The position numbers and the translations under genes are program-made. A DNA stretch of 64,000 nucleotides from Schizochytrium sp. TIO01 (Eukaryota; Sar; Bigyra; Thraustochytrida; Thraustochytriidae): contig SMSO01000004.1 of the NCBI GenBank assembly GCA_004764695.1, forward strand, positions 1,577,501 to 1,641,500, written 5' to 3'. The notes below the pieces were generated by a model. It was not told the origin of the DNA. It worked only from the letters and a program-made list of their open reading frames with translations, and did no database searches. Of this stretch, positions 54,882 to 64,000 are shown piece by piece (positions within the stretch are counted from its first letter, which is position 1; every line of letters begins with the position of its first letter).

Positions 54882-57800
54882 TTATGGCGTCGTATTGTAA
54901 CCGGGCGGAAGAAACTCATTAAACTCCCGCATGAGTTCAGGGTCACCGTTGAAGATCTGCTTAACTTGCTCAATGACCTGAGGCACGTGCAAAGTACGGT
55001 TTTTAAAGTGGCCCATAATGACGAGAAAGTCTCGGTACACAGAGTCGTCATGCGCAAACTTAGTTTTCACCTTGCGCAGGAACGCGAGAGCCATCTCGCG
55101 TTTTTCGACAGATGGCTCCTGGCCAGGAGCGTTATTAGCTGTTGCTGCTGGAGCTGGCGTGGCAGCTGCAGGCGCGTATGAGGCTTGCTTACGGCGACGC
55201 TTGCCAGTAGCGCTGTCCGCATCCTCCTCATCGGAATCATCATCCTGGCCCTGTCCACGTCGCTTGCGGCGTTTTGTGGGTGCCACCTCATTCTCAAACC
55301 GCTTGGGTTTTTTCCGGTTGCGCCCACGCCGCTGCAGTTGTTTCTCTTCGTGCTCCTTGGCAGCCTCGTCCTCTGAATCTGATTCATCCGGGTCTGCATC
55401 CATCTTAGCAAGCGGGTTCACAAGGCCTGCAAGATGAGCCACAACGTTACGTGCCAGAGATGTGCGATCCACTCGCATCATGCGAGCATCGATCGACTTG
55501 TCAATGCGGCCGTAGCCTCCTTCGAGCACGGAAACCACGCGACCCTTACAGCAAATGTTGGCCACCTTGGAGAGCTGTCCTGCGATCCACATAAAGTCTT
55601 GTTGCTGCAGATCAAATCCTGAGCAGAAATGGCCCATGAAGCGTCCATTTCCAACGTCGCGGCGACCGGCATCAAATCCTGCAGAGACGAGAATCAGATC
55701 AGGCTGAAACGCTCTCACGGGCGGAAGAAGGCGCTCCTTGACAATACGACGAAACTCAGTGCGTCCAAAGTGGTCGAAGTAGAATCGTTGTGCCCAGTTA
55801 CGACGTCCTCGCTTCGGTGCTAGCGGATCCTCGGGCTCAGGGGCTCGCGGATTGCTTGCTTCCACGGCTTCCTCTGCGTCTCCAAAGTGGCATCATCGGC
55901 GCGTTGATAATGTTGCCTAAGGCGTCGCTGTGTTGGCCACTTCCAGGGTAAAATTCATAAGCGCCGTTGGGTCTTGCTCCATCGAAAACGTGGGACGAGA
56001 AGAAGAGCACGGGTGGGTTGGGCTTCTCGCCTCGAGCTCTTTGCGCCGCCATAGTTGATTTGTTAAGCTTCGCAACGATCTCCTGTGTGCCGTTTCCGTG
56101 ATGGACGTCAAAGTCTACAATTGCAATTTTGCGAATGGTTTCCGGGTACTTTTCCATCGCGTGCATGACACCCACCATGACGTTGTTGAAGATACAAAAA
56201 CCGCATGAGCTTGCTGAGTCTAGTAGTCCCTCAAGCCCCGCGTGGTGTCCCGGAGGTCTTACAATGCAAAACGCGTTTCTGTGTTTGCCATCAACGACAT
56301 GATCAATTGCATGGCACACTGCGCCGCTTGCCCGGAAGCGCCGCTGAAAGTGATCCTGCCGAGAAACTTGTATCAGAGTACTCCGCTCGTTTGACTTCCT
56401 TAGTCTTAGCCTTCTTCACATCCGACTGCACTCGGGGGGTGAACGCTACCGGGTTCTTGCCCTGAAGTTCATCTGAGAGCGCATAGACCATATTCACATA
56501 CTTGGCTTCGTGCACCTTGGTAATCTTCTCGCGTTCTGCAGGCGGGAATTTGGAGCTGATCAGGACGGAGCTAAAGCTTTCGCTACCTGCGAGCTCCTCG
56601 AGAATCGCCGCGATACGTTCCGGTGCCTCCCACACGTCGCGATCGTCGTCTCCAACAGGAACGTGGTCGAAGCAGTCAGGGTGATGAAGTACGAGTGTCC
56701 GGAAAAACTTGCTCGTGTTCCAAAATTCCAGTTGCACCTTATTCCGTACATCATGATTCAACCTTCCAGAGACGTCGCGACCTGCTGCATCAAATGCAGT
56801 TTCGCCTTCGAGATTTCGTGCCACAAGTGCCGGAGGAGGTGAGATTTCACCGATCTCCTGCTCCGGAATCAAAGCTAAAGCAGCATCCTTGCGCTTCTGC
56901 AGCGCGTCAGGAAGCTTCTGGCCAGTTGGAGTGAGGATTGACAGTGCCGGCCTCGTTGAACTTGACGAGGCCGTTGTCGAGGTTGTGTTGGATGGTCCTG
57001 AGACGCCAGCCTCAGTCTTAACAGTCTCTGCGTGCTTCTCGACAATGCGAGTAATGAGGTGCTTGACAACTTCAGCATGTCCCGCACGGCTTGCAAGATG
57101 CAAGGGGGTGTCGCCTTCGTTGTTTGCGAGCGAGAGCAGCGCAACGTCATTTGCGCCAAGGTCGTCGAGCACCGTAAGCTGGCCGTTAAGAGCGGCCCAG
57201 TGAAGAGCTGCGTTGCCAACGCGGTCAACAGGGGTGACCCGAGCTCCGCCACGAAGGAGCTCTAGCACGAGATCGCGGTCAAGCTTACCTTTCTCGCACG
57301 AGACAGCGGCCATGAGCGTGCTAAAGCCGTCACGGGTTTCGTTCACGACCTTCTCACGAGTAGCACTGTCATCGATGCTGGCAATCGTTGCACGCACGCA
57401 GTCAGTGTCACCATCGAGGACGCATTTTCTGAGCTCGAGACACTTCTGCTCGAGCAGAGAAGGACCATCGGATTCTGAGGCCTCAACGCCACTGGCACCG
57501 TTAGAGCCAGCTCCCTCGGTCTTTACAGCCGAGGCGGGCTTGGATTTGGTGCCATTGGAAGCAACAACATCGCCTTGGTCAGCTTTGTCTGCAGAAGTAT
57601 CCATGGAATCAGAATCTGATGATTTTTTCTTCTCCGCGTCTGATGCAGATGTTGGCCCCGTTGCTCCACCTCCTGAGATTGCGGACGCAGTGGAAGCGTT
57701 GGCGCCAGCAGCTGTTGAGGCTGAAGAGTCGGCGTTAGTGGCAGAGGTTGTGTTTCCGTTGTTGATTGGTGCGGAGGATAATGGTGCATCGCCCTTATTA

Positions 57801-58249
57801 CTGTTACTGGCTTCGGCGGCAGCGGCGGACCAAGATGATGAGGCATCAGCAGCAGATGAACTTGCATTAGTTCCATCAGCAGAACTGGCAGATGTTGCTG
57901 GCAAGCTCGAAGGGACGTTTTCAGTTTTAAGAAGCTTGCCCATGCTGGTGACACGGGGAGCTGGAGCAGGTGCGGACTCTCCTCCGTTCACAAGTCCAGT
58001 CTTGGACTTTGCGAATGACATAACCTCATCTGCGAAGGCCTTTCGCGGCGAATACTGTGCACCGTCACGGTTGATATTGGAGTCACCGTCGTCATCGTTA
58101 TCCGATTTGTTGTCCTCAATCTCCTCGTCGTCCTCTTCCTCGTCCTCATCCTCTACGCTATCACCATCCCCGCCTCGGGATGCAGCGAGAGCGCTTGGAT
58201 CTTGAATGCGGAGGCCTTCGTTGAGGCTCGTTGATAGAGACCGCTGCAT
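54882..58249 (-). CDS. Ankyrin-HDAC-PAH fusion (class II-type histone deacetylase), frame broken twice
   Basis: Three overlapping minus-strand frames (58249-56303, about 56341-55837, about 55892-54882) form one deacetylase; the later two have no ATG at their starts. ATG 58249 is the best start. Order: acidic Ser/Ala-rich N terminus (to about residue 290), ankyrin repeats (nt 57335-57040, GNAALHWAALNGQ, GDTPLHLASRAGHAEVVKHL), HDAC domain (nt 56710-55440), basic linker with KRRKRR clusters, and a PAH domain (nt about 55110-54890). HDAC catalytic motifs RPPGHHAG, DFDVHHGNGTQ, SAGFDAG and LEGGYGR are intact. Both breaks are +1 and can be explained by one extra base each, near 56336 (CC) and 55885 (TTT). 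They may be sequencing or assembly errors, or a young pseudogene. The enzyme would remove acetyl groups from histones in a repressor complex. Confidence 0.8.
54890..55110 (-). other. PAH (Sin3-type) domain region of the HDAC gene
   Basis: The C-terminal end of the HDAC protein reads ALAFLRKVKTKFAHDD, VYRDFLVIMGHFKN, VPQVIEQVKQIF and LMREFNEFLPPGY. This is the four-helix PAH pattern of the Sin3 corepressor (VK..F / Y..FL..M..F / V...V..LF / L...FN.FLP.GY). It was recognised by pattern, not by search. Confidence 0.75.
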
Positions 58250-58970
58250 TGTGATCAAACAATTTAGGCACACAAATTCGCACGAATTATGCTGCTGACC
58301 AGGCAATCAAGCGAGAGCAATATCTAACGAACTGAGGTACGAACGAAAGAAGGAGTGAGAGTGAACGAATGTATCTATGCAATGCCCAAATGTCCAGATT
58401 AAAATCCTCAATTCCACACAGTTAGTCCTTTTAACCCCCGAAACATGTAATTACAGCCGCTTCTCAACCGAGTTCTTATTGAATGATCAATCAATCAACC
58501 GATGTCAACGTGACTGCTTGCCCAGTCAGGTCCCGTTTTCAATCGAATTTTCGATTGAGTGAGTTAGGCAGTTATTGTTTACTTACTAACTTAGTCAACC
58601 AAGTGAGTTGTTTAGTTACTAGTAGTACAGCAGCAGCAGCTGTGCCGTCTTCGCTGTTGCGATGATGCAGGTGCGAGGACAGCTGGACACAGGGCACAAC
58701 CTGGCCGAATTTATTTATCGCTCTTCGCCGCGCGTGCCTCCGCCGCGAAGACTTGCTGCGGGTCCTTGCCTCGTCGCCGCCACGCCGTAAGCGTAAGCGA
58801 GCGAGCGAGCAAATGAACGAATGAATTCGCGATTTGATTCAATCGCTGCTCTTCTTCTTTTTCTCTTCTTTTCCTTTCTTTTACAATTCTTTTATTTCAT
58901 TTTTAAAACTTTCATTATAAAAAACAAACACTTTTTAATTTATTTATTTTACTACTCGTTAAATTAAATT

Positions 58971-58993
58971 AAAAAAAAAAAAAAAAAAAAAAA
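58971..58993. repeat. Poly-A run, 23 bases
   Basis: Uninterrupted A-run in an AT-rich stretch, preceded by AAATT-type repeats. Confidence 0.9.
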
Positions 58994-59433
58994 GACGAAG
59001 ACAAATTAAAAAGTTCTCCTCTAATATTTGCTTATCTTCTCTCTATCTCTCTTCCATAACTACCTCCTCACTCTCCTTTTAGTAGCATGTATTTTATTTA
59101 TCTGCGCCTTTGCCATCTTTCAGTGATTTTAGGACATCGCTCCGGCGTGCTCTCTCCAAACCGTGTTTTCCATGCATTTACTCGCAACTATCGTCCTCCC
59201 GACCGCGTTTTGCACGCCAGGTACGCCTGACTTCTCACCACCCTGCGCCTATGGACTGGAATCCCTCGCCGCTCCACGGTGCCAACCAGAAGATTAAATC
59301 TCTGAGACCCAATGCCGCATCAGCCATTTCAGACAGTTGCTTGAATAGAGTACCGTATTTAATTACTCTCGCCCGTCCTAATTCCTTGCCCTTCCTTTCT
59401 CCTTCTTATGCACGAATACCCACTAGTGCCTGT

Positions 59434-59467
59434 CTATATATATGTATATATATGTATATATATATAT
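59434..59467. repeat. TA/TG dinucleotide-type microsatellite
   Basis: Alternating TATATATATG units. Confidence 0.9.
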
Positions 59468-60333
59468 GGTTATTGGTCCATTACAAAGGAGGCGAGGCCT
59501 GATGCATGCATGCCTTTGCATCGCTGCTCTGCCGCCTCTAAGGACCGCTGCAGCTCTGGATATTTGGCCTCTGAGGAGCCCTCCCCTTGCCCAGGACGCC
59601 CTCGAAGGCCTCTTCGTCGCAGCTGCCGCGGTCTTTTTGCCGCGACGCACATTCCGCCGCGGGTCGTGGCCTGGCATCCCTTCGCATTGTCGCTCTGGTC
59701 AACCTGCAATAAAATACAGCGCCCAATAAAATACCGCGTATGTATTTTATTCATCCTTCCTCGGCGTACTTTATTCGCCCGTTCAAATATAAAACTGTTT
59801 GTTGTTTGTTTTCTTACTGTTCTTTAGCGAGAAAGAATGCAAACGGGCGCCGCACAGAGGAGACCTCAGTGGCACTGCAGAAGGCCCTCACTCACTAAGG
59901 AACAAGCAATGCTAACTTTGAAAAACCTCTTTTTTAAAAGAAAGAAAGAAAAGAACTTTTACTAATCGATGTGTTTAAAGGCGGAGCAGCGTCGCGGCCA
60001 GAGGAGCGAGAAACCAAAAGCTGCGATGCATGCAGCCGTGGCGCGCGGGGTGCGGAGGGCCGGCCACGCCGGGGCAGAGGCCGAAGGGAAGGGCGAGGTG
60101 GCGGCTCCCACGAGCTCTTTGGAGAAAGCCCGTGCGTGCCTGCCCGAATTTCACGGGCGGAAACCCGCCATCTGATGCCCTCAACACGAAATCTTTCTCC
60201 TTCTACGTATCATCATCGTCTCATAAACCTTGAAATGTTTTTAGACACAGAGAAAGTACATTTCTTAGTCTCTGCTCACTCACTGCCAACGAGGACTAAG
60301 CAGAGAGAGAGATAGGTAAATGAAAATGAGTGA

Positions 60334-60357
60334 ACGAATGAGTGAGTGAGTGAGTGA
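60334..60357. repeat. GAGT tetranucleotide microsatellite
   Basis: About five tandem GAGT units. Confidence 0.85.
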
Positions 60358-61365
60358 ATAATAAAAGACGCCAGCGAATTCGAATTAAGCACAGCGCCAG
60401 AATGGGGTCGAGGCTGAAGGCCCTCATTGGCAAAGAGGCGAAGGCGCACAGGAAATGCCTCTCTTCACGCCTAAGAGGCACTGGAGGCACCGGCACGAAG
60501 CGAGAAAGCGCCAAGTAAACCACATTCTGCAAAAAGGCACTTTTTCTTTCCACATATATTTTCTCAACAATCATTGTTCTTTTGTTTCATGAAAATCAAT
60601 AAATGCCAGAGAGAATTTGAAAGTGAAAACCCTGTATATAAAATTTTATTATTATTATTCTTTTTACACAGAGGGCGGCAGTGAAAAGGGAAGAAAATGA
60701 ATAATTGATGGGCATGGACGTTTCAAGGGGCCTCAAATGTGCCCTCCGGCCGCCGCTGCAGAGGCCGAGCCGCCTAAGGGGCCGCCTGAGGAGGCTGATC
60801 ACAGCCTTTCGAGGCAATCTCAGAAGCCTCGCGAATTTTAATCGCCGCTTCCCGCACGCTATGGCCTCCGTCCGTCATGCGGAGTCTCGGAAATGGCTGG
60901 CTGCCTACCCTCAGTCTGCGCCCTCCTACTCCACAGCACGTGTTTTCCTCCAGACATCTCAGCATCGTCCCCTCTCACCAGGATTTTAAAACTACCCGTT
61001 GTGAGGGCGGAGCCTGAAAGAATGAGTGCGACAGGGAGGGAAAGATACAGGGGCAGAGGGGGAGAGAGACAGAGGGGGAGAGAGATGTTACGTATTCATG
61101 CACTTGTAAAGAAATGTTTAGTTTTGTCTTGCTTCTGAAGAAATGTTGATGAGGTTAGTGTTTGGAGAGGTGCTCCTGAAAGCCAAAGGCGCAAGGAAGC
61201 GGTCGCTTTCGCGCTGCTTGTGACTAATTTGAAGCCCTCGCAGACAGCCCATCCCGCTTTCTGCAGGCCGCATGGCACAATCAATCAAAGGTAATTAATA
61301 TTGTTCATGTAAAAGTTATGAATTAAAATCGATCGATCATCTTGTTTCTGAATTGAGTGACTGAG

Positions 61366-61396
61366 TGATTGATTGATTGATTGATTGATTAATTGA
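61366..61396. repeat. GATT tetranucleotide microsatellite
   Basis: About seven GATT units; the reverse complement, AATC, is the unit of the long tract at 63.75 kb. Confidence 0.9.
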
Positions 61397-62362
61397 TCGC
61401 TCATAGTTGTAATAAACATTTCGCCGTCTGTCTTAAAATCAATCCTTTCGAATGGGTACCAACCCTACTTGATAGTAGTAAAACTATGGCAAAGTATTTT
61501 GGAAAGTTTTTTTCTTTTTCTTTCTTTCCTTCTTTCTCCACAAACCAAAAAAAAGAGATGATAAAATATTGGTTGCATTGCAGCATTGTAGCGGCGACCT
61601 TCAAAACGCGTGGTTTCAAGCGCAAATTCGCCGCCTCGAAGCTACCCTGAGCCTTCTTTAGCTCCAAGACGCCAAAGGCTTTCGCTGTTGGACCGATTTA
61701 CTGCCCTTCTCGAGCAAGGGTGAACCGCGTACTTTTGGTTTCCTTCGAAGCCTGAGCAACAAAACAAAATAAAACAAAATAAAACATCCCTTGGAAATTT
61801 AAAAGGAAAACTGAGTCCACTAGTAAGCAGGTACGTAGTAGGAATCTGCTTATCTGTTCTGGCTAATACTCTCTAGCCAGCTAGCTAGGTAGGTATCAAG
61901 CAACAACTATGACCGTGGAAAATCAATCATCAAGAGCCGCGAGCTTCATCGCGCGAGATTCGGGCTCCCAAATCGCAGAAGCCGGGAAGAAGGCGAAGGC
62001 GTTGACGGGCCACGCTCAAACACCGCCTGAGGCCGCACCTCCGGCCCTCTTGAGCCTTTAAAGGCGCCGCAGGATCGCCTTTATTGCTGCTTTCGATCGT
62101 TCATTCATTCCTTGCTTCATTTCATTCTGTCAAGTTAGCTCCAAAGACAGCAGGCTTTTCGGACGCGGCGCGTATTTTAATGTCTGTATTTTAATCAAGT
62201 CTGACCGTCGAGGCGAATGAATGAATGAATGAATTCTGCGCAGCGGTCGTGGCTGAGATGCGCAGGAATTAATCGCAGAGCTCGCCGCGAAGGCTCCGCG
62301 CGAAGGGCCCAGGACGCCCGCAGGCCGACTGCGAAGGGCCACGGCCTCGAATCGCCAGCCAC

Positions 62363-62441
62363 GCCAGCCAGCCAGCCAGCAAGCGAGCAAGCAAGCGAGC
62401 GAGCAAGCAAGCGAGCAAGCAAGCGAGCGAGCAAGCAAGCG
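62363..62441. repeat. CAGC/AAGC/GAGC tetranucleotide tract with higher-order pattern
   Basis: About twenty 4-base units of the form NAGC, alternating in the order AAGC-GAGC-AAGC. The open frames on both strands here come from the repeat. Confidence 0.85.
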
Positions 62442-62672
62442 GCACAGAGCAGATCAATAAAGAAAGAGGCGGCCATGATAAAAGCCTTTCTGAGAAGAGT
62501 GGATTAAATCTGAGGAGTAAAATTCACGCCAAGCCACGGACAAATCATCGCACCGCCCGTCGACCGGGCTCTCTCGCAGACGTGGAAGGCCGCGCTTAAG
62601 CAGAACGCGGCCTCGGCCGGGCCCGGGCCAGGCAGGAAGTCGCGAGCGGCGCTGCGGAACATGGGCATGAAG

Positions 62673-62736
62673 ATGCCATGCCATACCATGCCATGCCATG
62701 CCATGCCATATCGTACCATTCCGTACCATATCGTAC
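62673..62736. repeat. CCATG/CCATA pentanucleotide tract
   Basis: Tandem 5-base units, CCATG changing to CCATA and CGTAC variants towards the right. Confidence 0.85.
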
Positions 62737-62827
62737 AGAGCCCGAATGAATCAATTGAAATCCAAACCGAAGACCAAAGGAACTTGGAGACCCAAAGCCA
62801 AAGCAAACCATCGACAGCTAGCAATGT

Positions 62828-62853
62828 CTAGTTAGTTAGCTAGTTAGTTAGTT
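62828..62853. repeat. TTAG/CTAG tetranucleotide tract
   Basis: Tandem TAGT units with one variant, followed by ATTC/ATCC runs at about 62867-62912. Confidence 0.75.
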
Positions 62854-63373
62854 ATCCGCCTGAGCATCATTCATCCATGCATTCATTCATCCATGCATTC
62901 ATTCATTCATTGATCCTCTCTCTTTCGGGCAACAAACAAACAGTAATAAGTGACAGCAGCAGGTCAAATGAAAGAGGTTGAGCCGGGCTTTTTCTGCTTC
63001 GTAGTGAGCGAATGGAAAGAGTGCCTCCGTTGACCGCCGTTGTGGATGGGACATTAGTGCGCAGAGAGGATTTCAAGAGCCGCCTTTGGAGCCCAGATCG
63101 TGGTGTGGCCCCGGCCTCCACGACACCATTTGATGGGTTTCGTCACCATCGTCGCAGCTGCCGAGCTTGTTATTCGTTAGGTGGAAAGACAGACATACGC
63201 AGCAACGTAGGTGCCGAGCAGCAGGTACTATAATGATTAGGCTGTTAGGTAGCTGACCAAGTACCTCTGTGAACAATGTTTAAAGTAAAGACCTAACTAC
63301 CTCTGTACTTTAACCAAAGAAACATTTTTCATTAAGCAGAGGAGGTGTATAAAACGTATAGGCCTGTATATAT

Positions 63374-63400
63374 TGTCGTTGTTGTTGTTGTTGTTGTTGA
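63374..63400. repeat. GTT trinucleotide microsatellite
   Basis: About eight GTT units. Confidence 0.9.
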
Positions 63401-63753
63401 TATTGTTATTAAAATTTTCTCAAAGTTTAAGGACACGTATTTTATTGCGATACTAGGTTTATAAGTTTTACCTAAGAGGCTAAAAAGAAAAGAAAAAATA
63501 GAATAGAAGGCAAGGTTGAAAGTTGTACAATCAAATCGGTCAATACGAAATGTGCGTGGCCACCGCCGCCTCGACGCCGCAGGAGTCCAAATAATCTGGC
63601 AGCGCATGGCTCAGAGAAGCCCTGGTCGCTTCCAGCTAGCCCATCTATTGGCGTCAAATTACTCTCCTTCTGCAAAGCGGGGTTTGAAAACGAGAAGCCA
63701 TACATACATTTTTTGAAGAAATTAGTTGTCCAGTGAATATGAAGTTCATTCGC

Positions 63754-63878
<125 letters not shown>

Positions 63879-64000
63879 CATTCATTCACTCAAATGATAC
63901 CTATTCTAGTTCGAGGAACAGACCTTATGCTACGCCGTGTATGTATGGACGGTAGGTAGTTACTTTATAGGTATGTATCATGTTGAAGAGAGAGGTGGAA

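Noticed and set aside
57213-58205. 330-codon plus-strand ORF
   Set aside because: It is antisense to the acidic, Ser/Ala-rich part of the HDAC gene. Its Ser/Ala/Leu composition is the mirror of that region.

Overview
The window looks like nuclear DNA of a gene-dense, intron-poor protist. The gene set is plainly eukaryotic: Pex14, FAN1, separase, an ERGIC-type lectin, a RhoGEF and a histone deacetylase. Most genes are long, nearly uninterrupted ORFs on both strands, separated by AT-rich gaps full of microsatellites. Moderate GC, few introns, PAN/Apple-like secreted proteins and unusual domain fusions fit a stramenopile, most likely a labyrinthulomycete/thraustochytrid. That placement is inference; no rRNA or other marker gene is present to settle it.

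Layout. 0-5.5 kb: the 3' part of a Pex14 gene carrying a PUB-like domain, then a FAN1 nuclease. 8.4-11.6 kb: a tail-anchored LIM protein. 12.3-13.8 kb: an L-type (ERGIC-53/VIP36-like) lectin on the minus strand. 16.4-17.6 kb: a nitronate monooxygenase with one clear spliceosomal intron, convergent with separase (18.0-23.7 kb), which has a SAP motif in its linker. 24.2-28.2 kb: a small unknown gene and an ABCG transporter. 30.5-33.6 kb: a domesticated-looking pogo/CENP-B-type transposase fused to a Ulp1-like (C48) protease domain. 34-39 kb: a penta-EF-hand protein, a 2.4 kb gap with decayed sequence, and an unknown Ser/Thr-rich protein. 39.5-44.2 kb: an LRR/coiled-coil/DH-PH RhoGEF. 45.5-48.0 kb: a zinc-finger (DUF6729-like) gene whose frame changes once. 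49.5-54.4 kb: three tandem PAN-like genes, two of which share a nearly identical 498-base block. 54.9-58.2 kb: an ankyrin-HDAC-PAH (Sin3-type) fusion whose frame is broken twice. 58.3-64 kb: no gene, but many simple repeats and a series of GC-rich islands.

There is no operon logic. Several genes act on chromosomes (FAN1, separase, the transposase-Ulp1 fusion, the HDAC), but their proximity is probably chance. The most notable content is domain architecture: transposase+Ulp1, ankyrin+HDAC+PAH, Pex14+PUB, separase+SAP, and LIM+tail anchor. The PAN gene-conversion tract and the three frame breaks in two genes (introns, indel errors or real lesions) also deserve checking. All domain calls were made by eye from translated sequence, without database searches.
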